Source of the DNA: Gadus chalcogrammus
Taxonomy: Eukaryota > Chordata > Actinopteri > Gadiformes > Gadidae
Assembly (NCBI RefSeq): GCF_026213295.1
Contig: NC_079418.1
Location: forward strand, 4,785,887 to 4,849,886
Length of the DNA stretch: 64,000 bases
Reading direction: 5' to 3'
This document shows, in pieces, positions 35,419 through 47,129 of the stretch. The notes below the pieces were generated by a model that did no database searches, was not told the origin of the DNA, and worked only from the letters and a program-made list of their open reading frames with translations. Position 1 is the first letter of the stretch, and each line of letters starts with the position of its first letter. The translations under genes were made by a program, and so were the position numbers.

Positions 35419-37091
35419 AAGTTTTAATTCAAAGTTTCGGAGTTCTAGCCAACTTCCTTCGTATAGCTGCCATTGACCCCCCCATTTAAAGGTTCATTTT
35501 GGTACGGTAAATATGAAGCAGAAGGGAATTTGGCCGCCCCTAGTGGCAACATTTTTTAACATTGGAAAACACCTAAAAGCGTTGCCATGGGAACAGGGAG
35601 AGAGGCGTGGGAATATAAACCCTATGGAGTGGTAGCTATGGATCAGGGCTAAGTCTGTGCCAAGTTCTGGCCACCTGGTGGCTTGTTTTGGTATAGAAAA
35701 TCGCATTTGAAGTTTTTCACTAAACGCGGGAAAAAGGGGTGTTACCAATATTTTCTTTTGAAGAAAATTGGTGTGGAAGGTTTTCTAGGCTCCTTCTACA
35801 TGTGTGGAATCTTTGGTGTTGTAGCTCACTTCCTTCACATAGCTGCCGTTGACCCCAATGTAAAAATACTTGGAAAATGTTGTGAACATTTTGTGAAAAT
35901 TGGTGTGAAAAGTGTGGAATCCCCACAGAAAGTGTCTAGGATCACGTTTTAGGCCATTTTGAGTCGTTTGGTGGTGGTCTGTGGTGCATTTTTTTGGACA
36001 TTCATATAATATTCTTTTTTTTTTTTCAAATTTGAAATTTGAAAATTCATTAATTTTTTGTTTTTGTTTTTTTTAACCCTTTTTTTGCTGGGCTCGTTCC
36101 GATCCTGAATCTGCATGAATTATGCTTCTAGACCCTTCCTAGGCCGAGAAAATAACTTCAAACTGATAAAATTGCATTTTTTTTTTGTTTTTTTTAACCT
36201 TTTTTTTTGCTGGGCTCGTTCCGATCCTGAATCTGCAGGATTTATGCTTCTAGACCCTTCCTAGGCCGAGAAAATAACTTAAAACCGATAAAATTTCATT
36301 TTTTTTTGTTTTTTTTTGTTTTTTTTAGCTGGGCTCGTTCCGATCCTGAATCTGCAGGAATTATGCTTCTAGACCCTTCCTAGGCCGAGAAAATAACTTA
36401 AAACCGATAAAATTTCATTTTTTTTTTTTTTATACCTTTTTTTTGCTGGGCTCGTTCCGATCCTGAATATTATTCGAGAGCGCCCCCTATTGGACATAAA
36501 GTATAACTTAGCAACCGTTAAGTAAATACGATCTCATTCTAAATAAATACAAAACGGTTACCATACCAAGGTCAAGACCCCCCTCCCCACACCACGCTCT
36601 ACAGACATTATTCAAGAGCGCCACCTATTGGACAAGGATGCAATTCAGGTCTATAAGTAACAAGACAAGAAAATAAAATTCACAATAAGTGCTTTTGGTC
36701 TGTCATATTTTGCATATAGTATTGTAATAATAATTATAACACAATAAAGGGTTCTCGTCTTCATTTCCGACGAGACGGCAGGTCAAAAGCGTTGATTTCA
36801 CGGGGATTCGATCCAACGCTTTTGGTGTCTCTTTTTTGCTGGGTCGTAAAAAAAAAAGTTCTTTATCGACGCGATGAGTGAGGTGGGTTTTTTCCTCTTT
36901 TCTGTCGGATAAATAAAGATAAGAACGTTTCTCAGCCACGTTATCTTTTGCGCCATCTGTCCATCGAAGCTTTCCGTTTCTCAGCAACCGCAAATCGTCC
37001 AACGTAGGAATCGTCTGTTGTAGCTCCACCAGCAGATAGCGTTTGGTGTCTGAGCAGAGGTACATAGCTAACTGAGGATTAGGCAGTATTT

Positions 37092-37112
37092 GTGTTACTT
37101 CGGTATCACATC

Positions 37113-37147
<35 letters not shown>

Positions 37148-37196
37148 GGCCCCTGCGCAAGGATGACACGCAAATTCGTGAAGCGTTCTATCTTTT
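37092..37196 (+). ncRNA. RNU6: U6 snRNA, copy 10
   Basis: Complete and unchanged. The hairpin I copy upstream (near 36772) has lost a base in its 3' arm. Confidence 0.94.
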
Positions 37197-38878
37197 AAGT
37201 TTTAATTCAAAGTTTCGGAGTTCTAGCCAACTTCCTTCGTATAGCTGCCATTGACCCCCCCCATTTAAAGGTTCATTTTGGTACGGTAAATATGAAAGCA
37301 GAAGGGAATTTGGCGCCCCTAGTGGCAACATTTTTTAACATTGGAAAAACACCTAAAAGCGTTGCCATGGGAACAGGGAGAGAGGCGTGGGAATATAAAC
37401 CCTATGGAGTGGTAGCTATGGATCAGGGCTAAGTCTGTGCCAAGTTCTGGCCACCTGGTGGCTTGTTTTGGTATAGAAAATCGCATTTGAAGTTTTTCAC
37501 TAAACGCGGGAAAAAGGGGTGTTACCAATATTTTCTTTTGAAGAAAATTGGTGTGGAAGGTTTTCTAGGCTCCTTCTACATGTGTGGGAATCTTTGGAGT
37601 TGTAGCTCACTTCCTTCACATAGCTGCCGTTGACCCCAATGTAAAAATACTTGGAAAATGTTGTGAACATTTTGTGAAAATTGGTGGAAAAGTGTGGAAT
37701 CCCCACAGAAAGTGTCTAGGATCACGTTTTAGGGCCATTTTGAGTCGTTGGTGGTGGTGGTCTGTGGTGCATTTTTTTGGACATTCATATATATTCTTTT
37801 TTTTTTTTTTCAAATTTGAAATTTGAAAATTCATTAATTTTTTGTTTTTGTTTTTTTTAACCCTTTTTTTTGCTGGGCTCGTTCCGATCCTGAATCTGCA
37901 TGAATTATGCTTCTAGACCCTTCATAGGCCGAGAAAATAACTTCAAACCGATAAAATTGCATTTTTTTTTGTTTTTTTTTAACCTTTTTTTTGCTGGGCT
38001 CGTTCCGATCCTGAATCTGCAGGAATTATGCTTCTAGACCCTTCCTAGGCCGAGGAAAATAACTTAAAACCGATAAAATTTCATTTTTTTTTGTTTTTTT
38101 TGTTTTTTTTAGCTGGGCTCGTTCCGATCCTGAATCTGCAGGAATTATGCTTCTAGACCCTTCCTAGGCCGAGAAAATAACTTAAAACCGATAAAATGTC
38201 ATTTTTTTTTTTTTTTATACCTTTTTTTTTGCTGGGCTCGTTCCGATCCTGAACATTATTCGAGAGCGCCCCCTATTGGACATAAAGTATAACTTAGCAA
38301 CCGTTAAGTAAATACGATCTCATTCTAAATAAATACAAAACGGTTACCATACCAAGGTCAAGACCCCCCTCCCCACACCACGCTCTACAGACATTATTCA
38401 AGAGCGCCACCTATTGGACAAGGATGCAATTCAGGTCTATAAGTAACAAGACAAGAAAATAAAATTCACAATAAGTGCTTTTGGTCTGTCATATTTTGCA
38501 TATAGTATTGTAATAATAATTATAACACAATAAAGGGTTCTCGTCTTCATTTCCGACGAGAACGGCAGGTCAAAAGCGTTGATTTCACGGGGATTCGATC
38601 CAACGCTTTTGGTGTCTCTTTTTTGCTGGGTCGTAAAAAAAAAAGTTCTTTATCGACGCGATGAGTGAGGTGGGTTTTTTCCTCTTTTCTGTCGGATAAA
38701 TAAAGATAAGAACGTTTCTCAGCCACGTTATCTTTTGCGCCATCTGTCCATCGAAGCTTTCCGTTTCTCAGCAACCGCAAATCGTCCAACGTAGGAATCG
38801 TCTGTTGTAGCTCCACCAGCAGATAGCGTTTGGTGTCTGAGCAGAGGTACATAGCTAACTGAGGATTAGGCAGTATTT

Positions 38879-38899
38879 GTGTTACTTCGGTATCACATC

Positions 38900-38934
<35 letters not shown>

Positions 38935-38983
38935 GGCCCCTGCGCAAGGATGACACGCAAATTCGTGAAGCGTTCTATCTTTT
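38879..38983 (+). ncRNA. RNU6: U6 snRNA, copy 11
   Basis: Complete and unchanged. The following monomer is the most eroded in the window, with multiple indels from 39115 to 40310. Confidence 0.94.
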
Positions 38984-40418
38984 AAGTTTTAATTCAAAGT
39001 TTCGGAGTTCTAGCCAACTTCCTTCGTATAGCTGCCATTGACCCCCCCCATTTAAAGGTTCATTTTGGTACGGTAAATATGAAGCAGAAGGGAATTTGGC
39101 GCCCCTAGTGGCAACATTTTTTTAAACATTGGAAAACACCTAAAAGCGTTGCCATGGGAACAGGGAGAGAGGCGTGGGAATATAAACCCTATGGAGTGGT
39201 AGCTATGGATCAGGGCTAAGTCTGTGCCAAGTTCTGGCCACCTGGTGGCTTGTTTTGGTATAGAAAATCGCATTTGAAGTTTTTCACTAAACGCGGGAAA
39301 AAGGGGTGTTACCAATATTTTCTTTTGAAGAAAATTGGTGTGGAAGGTTTTCCAGGCTCCTTCTACATGTGTGGGAATCTTTGGAGTTGTAGCTCACTTC
39401 CTTCACATAGCTGCCGTTGACCCAATGTCAAAATACTTGGAAAATGTTGTGAACATTTTGTGAAAATTGGTGAAAAGTGTGGAATCCCCACAGAAAGTGT
39501 CTAGGATCACGTTTTAGGCCAGTTTGAGTCGTTGGTGGTGTGTCTGTGGTGCATTTTTTTGGACATTCATATATATTCTTTTTTTTTTTTCAAATTTGAA
39601 ATTTGAAAATTCATTAATTTTTTGTTTTGTTTTTTTTAACTCTTTTTTGCTGGGCTCGTTCCGATCCTGAATCTGCATGAATTATGCTTCTAGACCCTTC
39701 CTAGGCCGAGAAAATAACTTAAAACCGATAAAATTTCATTTTTTTTTTTTTTATTCCCTTTTTTTTGCTGGGCTCGTTCCGATCCTGAACATTATTCGAG
39801 AGCGCCCCTATTGGACATAAAGTATAACTTAGCAACCGTTAAGTAAATACGATCTCATTCTAAATAAATACAAAACGGTTACCATACCAAGGTCAAGACC
39901 CCCCTCCCCACACCACGCTCTACAGACATTATTCAAGAGCGCCACCTATTGGACAAGGATGCAATTCAGGTCTATAAGTAACAAGACAAGAAAATAAAAT
40001 TCACAATAAGTGCTTTTGGTCTGTCATATTTGCATATAGTATTGTAATAATAATTATAACACAATAAAGGGTTCTCGTCTTCATTTCCGACGAGAACGGC
40101 AGGTCAAAAGCGTTGATTTCACGGGGATTCGATCCAACGCTTTTTGTGTCTCTTTTTTGCTGGGTCGTAAAAAAAAAAGTTCTTTATCGACGCGGATGAG
40201 TGAAGGTGGGTTTTTTTCCTCTTTTCTGTCGGATAAATAAAGATAAGAACGTTTCTCAGCCACGTTATCTTTGCGCCATCTGTCCATCGAAGCTTTTCAC
40301 GGTTTCTCAGCAAACCGCAAATCGTCCAACGTAGGAATCGTCTGTTGTAGCTCCACCAGCAGATAGCGTTTGGTGTCTGAGCAGAGGTACATAGCTAACT
40401 GAGGATTAGGCAGTATTT

Positions 40419-40439
40419 GTGTTACTTCGGTATCACATC

Positions 40440-40474
<35 letters not shown>

Positions 40475-40523
40475 GGCCCCTGCGCAAGGATGACACGCAA
40501 ATTCGTGAAGCGTTCTATCTTTT
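40419..40523 (+). ncRNA. RNU6: U6 snRNA, copy 12
   Basis: Complete and unchanged, immediately downstream of the indel-rich stretch at 40141-40310. Confidence 0.94.
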
Positions 40524-42071
40524 AAGTTTTAATTCAAAGTTTCGGAGTTCTAGCCAACTTCCTTCGTATAGCTGCCATTGACCCCCCCATTTAAAGGTTC
40601 ATTTTGGTACGGTAAATATGAAGCAGAAGGGAATTTGGCGCCCCTAGTGGCAACATTTTTTAACATTGGAAAACACCTAAAAGCGTTGCCATGGGAACAG
40701 GGAGAGAGGCGTGGGAATATAAACCCTATGGAGTGGTAGCTATGGATCAGGGCTAAGTCTGTGCCAAGTTCTGGCCACCTGGTGGCTTGTTTTGGTATAG
40801 AAAATCGCATTTGAAGTTTTTCACTAAACGCGGGAAAAAGGGGTGTTACCAATATTTTCTTTTGAAGAAAATTGGTGTGGAAGGTTTTCTAGGCTCCTTC
40901 TACATGTGTGGGAATCTTTGGTGTTGTAGCTCACTTCCTTCACATAGCTGCCGTTGACCCCAATGTAAAATACTTGGAAAATGTTGTGAACATTTGTGAA
41001 AATTGGTGTGAAAAGTGTGGAATCCCCACAGAAAGTGTCTAGGATCACGTTTTAGGCCATTTTGAGTCGTTTGGTGGTGGTCTGTGGTGCATTTTTTTGG
41101 ACATTCATATATATTCTTTTTTTTTTTTCAAATTTGAAATTTGAAAATTCATTAATTTTTTGTTTTTGTTTTTTTTAACCCTTTTTTGGCTGGGCTCGTT
41201 CCGATCCTGAATCTGCATGAATTATGCTTCTAGACCCTTCCTAGGCCGAGAAAATAACTTCAAACCGATAAAATTGCATTTTTTTTTGTTTTTTTTAACC
41301 TTTTTTTGCTGGGCTCGTTCCGATCCTGAATCTGCAGGAATTATGCTTCTAGACCCTTCCTAGGCCGAGAAAATAACTTAAAACCGATAAAATGTCTTTT
41401 TTTTTTTTTTTTATACCTTTTTTTTGCTGGGCTCGTTCCGATCCTGAACATTATTCGAGAGTGCCCCCTATTGGACATAAAGTATAACTTAGCAACCGTT
41501 AAGTAAATACGATCTCATTCTAAATAAATACAAAACGGTTACCATACCAAGGTCAAGACCCCCCTCCCCACACAACGCTCTACAGACATTATTCAAGAGC
41601 GCCACCTATTGGACAAGGATGCAATTCAGGTCTATAAGTAACAAGACAAGAAAATAAAATTCACAATAAGTGCTTTTGGTCTGTCATATTTTGCATATAG
41701 TATTGTAATAATAATTATAACACAATAAAGGGTTCTCGTCTTCATTTCCGACGAGAACGGCAGGTCAAAAGCGTTGATTTCACGGGGATTCGATCCAACG
41801 CTTTTGGTGTCTCTTTTTTGCTGGGTCGTAGAAAAAAAGTTCTTTATCGACGCGATGAGTGAGGTGGGTTTTTCCTCTTTTCTGTCGGATAAATAAAGAT
41901 AAGAACGTTTCTCAGCCACGTTATCTTTTGCGCCATCTGTCCATCGAAGCTTTCCGTTTCTCAGCAACCGCAAATCGTCCAACGTAGGAATCGTCTGTTG
42001 TAGCTCCACCAGCAGATAGCGTTTGGTGTCTGAGCAGAGGTACATAGCTAACTGAGGATTAGGCAGTATTT

Positions 42072-42092
42072 GTGTTACTTCGGTATCACATC

Positions 42093-42127
<35 letters not shown>

Positions 42128-42176
42128 GGCCCCTGCGCAAGGATGACACGCAAATTCGTGAAGCGTTCTATCTTTT
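42072..42176 (+). ncRNA. RNU6: U6 snRNA, copy 13
   Basis: Last complete copy, about 1.65 kb before the truncated one. Confidence 0.95.
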
Positions 42177-43724
42177 AAGTTTTAATTCAAAGTTTCGGAG
42201 TTCTAGCCAACTTCCTTCGTATAGCTGCCATTGACCCCCCCCATTTAAAGGTTCATTTTGGTACGGTAAATATGAAGCAGAAGGGAATTTGGCGCCCCTA
42301 GTGGCAACATTTTTTAACATTGGAAAACACCTAAAAGCGTTGCCATGGGAACAGGGAGAGAGGCGTGGGAATATAAACCCTATGGAGTGGTAGCTATGGA
42401 TCAGGGCTAAGTCTGTGCCAAGTTCTGGCCACCTGGTGGCTTGTTTTGGTATAGAAATCGCATTTGAAGTTTTTCACTAAACGCGGGAAAAAGGGGTGTT
42501 ACCAATATTTTCTTTTGAAGAAAATTGGTGTGGAAGGTTTTCCAGGCTCCTTCTACATGTGTGGGAATCTTTGGAGTTGTAGCTCACTTCCTTCACATAG
42601 CTGCCGTTGACCCCAATGTAAAAATACTTGGAAAATGTTGTGAACATTTTGTGAAAATTGGTGAAAAGTGTGGAATCCCCACAGAAAGTGTCTAGGATCA
42701 CGTTTTAGGCCATTTTGAGTCGTTTGGTGGTGGTCTGTGGTGCATTTTTTTGGACATTCATATATATTCTTTTTTTTTTTCAAATTTGAAATTTGAAAAT
42801 TCATTAATTTTTTGTTTTTGTTTTTTTTAACCCTTTTTTTGCTGGGCTCGTTCCGATCCTGAATCTGCATGAATTATGCTTCTAGACCCTTCCTAGGCCG
42901 AGAAAATAACTTCTAACTGATAAAATTGCATTTTTTTTTGTTTTTTTTAACCTTTTTTTTGCTGGGCTCGTTCCGATCCTGAATCTGCAGGATTTATGCT
43001 TCTAGACCCTTCCTAGGCCGAGAAAATAACTTAAAACCGATAAAATTTCATTTTTTTTTTTTTATACCTTTTTTTTGCTGGGCTCGTTCCGATCCTGAAT
43101 ATTATTCGAGAGCGCCCCCTATTGGACATAAAGTATAACTTAGCAACCGTTAAGTAAATACGATCTCATTCTAAATAAATACAAAACGGTTACCATACCA
43201 AGGTCAAGACCCCCCTCCCCACACCACGCTCTACAGACATTATTCAAGAGCGCCACCTATTGGACAAGGATGCAATTCAGGTCTATAAGTAACAAGACAA
43301 GAAAATAAAATTCACAATAAGTGCTTTTGGTCTGTCATATTTTGCATATAGTATTGTAATAATAATTATAACACAATAAAGGGTTCTCGTCTTCATTTCC
43401 GACGAGAACGGCAGGTCAAAAGCGTTGATTTCACGGGGATTCGATCCAACGCTTTTGGTGTCTCTTTTTTGCTGGGTCGTAAAAAAAAAAGTTCTTTATC
43501 GACGCGATGAGTGAGGTGGGTTTTTTCCTCTTTTCTGTCGGATAAATAAAGATAAGAACGTTTCTCAGCCACGTTATCTTTTGCGCCATCTGTCCATCGA
43601 AGCTTTCCGTTTCTCAGCAACCGCAAATCGTCCAACGTAGGAATCGTCTGTTGTAGCTCCACCAGCAGATAGCGTTTGGTGTCTGAGCAGAGGTACATAG
43701 CTAACTGAGGATTAGGCAGTATTT

Positions 43725-43745
43725 GTGTTACTTCGGTATCACATC

Positions 43746-43780
<35 letters not shown>

Positions 43781-43793
43781 GGCCCCTGCGCAA
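43725..43793 (+). pseudogene. RNU6: U6 snRNA 5' fragment (nt 1-69)
   Basis: Same truncation point as at 17331 (after GCGCAA) and the same GC-rich neighbour. The recurrence of one breakpoint in two places argues for a specific event rather than random breakage. Confidence 0.93.
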
Positions 43794-44125
43794 AGGAAGG
43801 TTACCGTTCTTCTCTATCGGGGTCCGGCCCGCGGCGCAGCCGCGGGACGGACCGCTTTGGCGCCCCCTTTCGGCCGCCGCACCTCGGGCCGTCCCGGCCC
43901 CCGCGGGCACCTCGGACCGAGAATAAGTTCGGTCCAACCGGTCGAACCGACGGTTCGGGGTCGAATTGGAACGCACCGTCTGCTTTGAGCAGAGGCCGAA
44001 ATCGGAACGATCGGAACGAAACGGAACGCACGGGGTCGGGTCGGGACACGGGTGGAAACGCCCATGTCGAGGGACCGGTGCCGTTATAAACAAGCGTTCG
44101 TCTGATTCGACCCGTGTCCGTTATC
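43794..44125. other. GC-rich module abutting truncated U6 (copy 2)
   Basis: Homologous to 17332-17700, including the CCCGCGGC hairpin and the 'cggaacga' repeats. It has one fewer 10-bp 'cggaacgaaa' unit and lacks the 38-bp duplication. Confidence 0.6.
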
Positions 44126-44275
44126 GCAACGCGTCGCTTGTTTATCAAAGAGAGGCTATATTTTCAACGTATTGCTTGTTCGTTAAAGAACGGCTTTATT
44201 TTCAATGTATCGATTGTGTGGAACGTCTCTCTCACGCCGAAATCAACACACGCCAAGTCGTTCGGTAGGGCGTTT
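44126..44275. repeat. Start of the AT-rich ~40-bp minisatellite
   Basis: Units of the type 'cttgtttatcaaagaggct' plus 'ttttcaa(t/c)gtattg' begin here. The same unit occurs once at the end of the first GC-rich module (about 17726-17770). Confidence 0.7.
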
Positions 44276-44522
44276 ATTCATTTATTATAAATTCATTTAT
44301 ATATTCATTTATTATAAATAAGGGGAAAATCAGAAATCATACGTGTGACTCGGTGAGCCACGGTGGTGTCCATGGCAATTGTCTCTCCGGCCGGGCGGGT
44401 CTCGTCACCCCCGTCGGTGAGGCCTCTTGGGCTCCGGCTGGTGGACATCGGCGGTATACGCCATCCACCGCCTCTCCCTCTGGCCGCCCGGCTTGAGGGG
44501 TTTGGGGCCGCCGGGTCGCCAC
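44276..44522. other. Unassigned AT-rich then GC-rich insert in the minisatellite
   Basis: A short palindrome-rich AT stretch ('ttcatttattataaattcat') is followed by ~200 bp of GC-rich DNA. A 76-codon minus-strand frame crosses it, but I recognise no domain and see no splice or polyadenylation context, so I do not call a gene. The minisatellite resumes at 44523. Confidence 0.4.
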
Positions 44523-44800
44523 AATTGTTTATCAAAGAAGGCTTTAATGTTCAATGTGATTGCTTATTAAAGAATGGCGTTATTTTCAATGTATTGATTG
44601 TTTATCAAAGAGCGGCTTTATTTTCAATATATTGCTTGTTTCTTAAAGAATGGCTTTATTTTCAATGTGTTTATTAAAGGCTTTATTTTCAATGTGATTG
44701 TTTCTTAAAGAATGGCTTTATTTTCAATGTGTTTATTAAAGGCTTTATTTTCAATGTGATTGTTTCTTAAAGAATGGCTTTATTTCGAGACGCTTTTACA
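44523..44800. repeat. AT-rich minisatellite, main array
   Basis: About seven degenerate units of ~30-60 bp, each with 'aaagaatggctttatt' or 'aaaggctttattttcaatg'. On the minus strand each unit contains AATAAA, so the array would supply multiple polyadenylation signals to a minus-strand transcript. Confidence 0.8.
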
Positions 44801-44915
44801 CTGTTTCTAATGTATTGCTTTTTTATTATTAAACTAAAAACGTTTGTTATCATTGTTGTTGTGGACTTGTTGCTTAAAGTAAAAAGAAGGGACAAGCGTG
44901 TGTAATTCAAATAGA

Positions 44916-44921
44916 TTTATT
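44916..44921 (-). terminator. Polyadenylation signal of the finger gene
   Basis: AATAAA on the minus strand, ~220 bp after the stop codon of the gene ending at 45143. A 3' UTR of this size is ordinary. Confidence 0.55.
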
Positions 44922-45142
44922 AAATTAAAAACATGCACAACACAGGAGGGGGGTTCCCGGGGAGGAGCAGCCTCACACTCTGCCGGGGCTGTGTTCCTCT
45001 CCAGGGGCTGACACCGGGCCCTTCGCCCTCCTCTCCTCCCGCTGCTTCCTCTGCTTCCTGGTGAACGGATTTCAACATCGAATTTTAGTTCTTTAGGTAA
45101 ATGCAAGCAGTTTACTTCGAAACGCATTCAGAAACAATCAAT

Positions 45143-45877
45143 TCACCTCTTTGGCTTTCGCCTCTTGCGGTCCCTCTTCTCGGCCAGCCACAGGTCTACG
45201 CCTTTGCCGGCGTAGAGGGAGCAGAAGTTCTCCCCGTCGAACCGGCTGTGGCCAAAATCTTTCTGCGCCGGCTGGAGGCACCGCTGGCAGATCCGCAGCT
45301 TGTGCGGTTTGCGCCCAGGGGAAGAGGAGTCGCCGACCTCCTTCCTGCGGGCGATGTTCCAGAGGGTGGTCCTGGGCACCTTCCCGGCGTCCTCGGGGGC
45401 CTGTTGGCTGATTAGCCACTCACGAGCGGTGAGGCCCCCAGGGCCCGCCTCTGACTCGCAGTACGCACTGCTCTTGTAGAGCGCGTGCCCCGTGTCCAGG
45501 GTCCTGGGTTGGGCGCACGTGGGGCAGGGGTCCCCCGGCTGGCATTGGGGCTTCCCCTTTTGCTCCTCCAGCACCCGGGTGTCCTGCCTCAGTTGGGACT
45601 TGTGGCGGCAAATGGTAACCCTGCTTGGCTTCCTTTTTTGCTTCCTTTTCCTCTTTGATGGAGGAGGAGGAGCAGCAGCAGCGCTGTCGGACTCTGAACA
45701 CAAGGCAATATAGAACACTTTTAGTCTAGATCAAATTAAATGGATGGATGTGCACACACACACACACACAACAATTTAGCAAGTTAGATACACACCTTCT
45801 GGTTCCACGGCCTCTGGCTCAGGCTGCGCTCCGAGGTTGCTGTTAGTGGCTTCCATCGTAGTGTGGTTTAGAGGCAT
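45143..45877 (-). CDS. Two-exon nuclear-type protein with two C2-H-C fingers
   Basis: Exon 1 is 45877-45796 and exon 2 is 45693-45143. The donor (AAG|GTGTGT) and acceptor (ttgtgttcag|AG) both give phase 1, so the split codon becomes GAG and the frame continues without a break. The product is about 210 residues. It has a Glu-rich N-terminus, an Ala/Pro run, a strongly basic stretch (KRKRKQKRK) that looks like a nuclear localisation signal, then two related motifs of the form C-x2-C...GH-x2-[YF]...[YF]C, and a basic C-terminal tail. PRTTLW lies between the fingers. The downstream neighbour at 46550 shares PRTTxW and one finger, so these are tandem paralogues. I do not know the family name. A metal-binding nucleic-acid or protein adaptor is a guess from the fingers and basic tracts. 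The start could also be the internal ATG at 45856. Confidence 0.65.
45748..45770. repeat. (CA)n microsatellite in the intron
   Basis: A CA dinucleotide run lies inside the 102-bp intron (45694-45795) of the two-exon gene. Confidence 0.8.
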
Positions 45878-46355
45878 CTCCTGCAGCCCTATTTGAACCT
45901 TGTACGAGAAAGGGGTGGACCTTCACCTTCACCTGCACACGGGAGACTTTCCCGAGGCCAGCTGCCCTGTCTGATCTTTTGTCTTGGCTTGATCAGTCAT
46001 CCTGATAGACAAAAGAGTCCAAGTTGGAGGTGTGAAATGAACTCAGGGTGTCGGGGGGGGGGGGGGGCTCTCTGCGCTTCACTTCTAATTCCCACTGCTA
46101 CTGTCATGATAGATGTGTGTGATGTGTGTGTGTCCATCATGCTGTTTGAAGTGTTGTGTGTGTGTGTGTGTGTGTGTATGTGTGTGGCAGTTAAAGACAT
46201 GATTTAAGGAAAATACTCGGACAGCCAAAAAGGTAGCAGAAATTAATGGATGCGTATGCATGATCTGGAAAAAATAATGACTTTTAGCAACCCTCTTTTA
46301 TGTGTTGTTAATTTATACATTGTTTAATAAAGAATGGTGTTTTTTCAACCAGCTT
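45878..46355. other. Intergenic region between the two finger genes
   Basis: It contains a poly-G run near 46052-46067, a (GT)n microsatellite near 46157-46179 and AT-rich DNA. It would include the promoter of the two-exon gene. No TATA or CpG island stands out. Confidence 0.4.
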
Positions 46356-46514
46356 TTAAGGCGTGTTTTCTTTTTGTGATGTGATTTGAGCAAAAATCGT
46401 TCTTTCTTCCACACAAAACACAGAGTCTTTCGGTAACGGTAGGCTGTTTATATATATAATACATAATTTACAATGGCTGGTGGTCCCTCTACACAGCCAG
46501 CTCCACACTGCTGC

Positions 46515-46540
46515 TGGGGGGGGGGGGGGGGGGGGGGGGG
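46515..46540. repeat. Poly-G run
   Basis: About 24-26 consecutive G on the + strand, in the likely 3' UTR of the minus-strand finger gene. Its length is hard to trust in an assembly. Confidence 0.8.
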
Positions 46541-46549
46541 GAGAGAATG

Positions 46550-47029
46550 TCAGGGTGGCGGCGGGGGGGGGGCCTCGCGGTCTCTGGCCAGCCGATCTCG
46601 GCGCCACTGCTCCACCGTTCCCCCGTCGGCCCGGGCGCAAAAGGTCTCCCGCTTGTAGCGGCTGTGGCCGTTCTCCCTGGTCTTGTGCTGGCCACAGCGC
46701 TTGCAGGTAAAGGAGGAGACCTTTTTAGGGGGCTTGAGGTAGACCCCTAGCTCCCGGGCACGACGCTCCTTCTCCTCCAGGACCCTGTGCCTCCAGGCAG
46801 TGGTGCGGGGCATGGCTCCAGCAATGGCGACGGCAATGGCTGGAGCGGTGGCCGCGGCTGAGAGCGGGCTGAGGTCCGGGGGGGCGGTGGCGGTGGCGGT
46901 GGCGGCGGCACTCTGCTGCTTCACCATGAGGTCGTAGAGCTCCGGGGCCAGCGGCCCTCTGATTGTTGCAGCCAGACCAGAGGCATCCGCGGGCAGGTGG
47001 TGCTGGAGGGGCTGGTCTGGCTGCTGGGA
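46550..47029 (-). CDS. C2-H-C finger protein, 5' end lost in gap
   Basis: The frame is open from the gap edge (47029) to the stop at 46550, about 159 codons, and is still open where the Ns begin, so the N-terminus is missing. A methionine at 46927 is internal: the residues before it (LAPELYDLM) read naturally in the same frame. In order it has a Gln/Pro/Leu-rich segment, an Ala/Thr-rich stretch, PRTTAW followed by a charged helix-like segment (EEKERRARE), one finger with C-x2-C, GHSRYK and FC, and a Pro run at the end. PRTTxW and the finger repeat the plan of the gene at 45143. The family is unidentified and metal binding is inferred from the spacing of Cys and His. Confidence 0.6.
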   Translation of the reverse strand, partial: SQQPDQPLQHHLPADASGLAATIRGPLAPELYDLMVKQQSAAATATATAPPDLSPLSAAATAPAIAVAIAGAMPRTTAWRHRVLEEKERRARELGVYLKPPKKVSSFTCKRCGQHKTRENGHSRYKRETFCARADGGTVEQWRRDRLARDREAPPPPPP

Positions 47030-47129
47030 NNNNNNNNNNNNNNNNNNNNNNNNNNNNNNNNNNNNNNNNNNNNNNNNNNNNNNNNNNNNNNNNNNNNNNN
47101 NNNNNNNNNNNNNNNNNNNNNNNNNNNNN
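47030..47129. other. Assembly gap (100 N)
   Basis: Exactly 100 Ns, the conventional size for a gap of unknown length. It removes the 5' part of the finger gene and one end of the retroelement remnant on the other side. Confidence 0.99.

Larger units (their letters stand above)
19883..43793 (+). repeat. U6 snRNA tandem array, block B
   Basis: This block has 15 monomers, ten of full type and five U6-less. It differs from block A in three ways. The common monomer has 'gtggcaacatttttt' rather than 'gtggcaaaacaattt' downstream of U6. A ~117-bp subrepeat is expanded to between one and six copies. There are many more private indels, especially from 33 to 42 kb. Confidence 0.92.

Noticed and set aside
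44305..44535. A 76-codon minus-strand frame in GC-rich DNA within the minisatellite
   Set aside because: No domain, no splice or poly(A) context, and the composition alone explains the lack of stops.
45101..45415. Plus-strand frames opposite the finger gene
   Set aside because: They are shadows of the GC-rich minus-strand coding exon, which has the consistent splice phase, basic tracts and Cys/His motifs.
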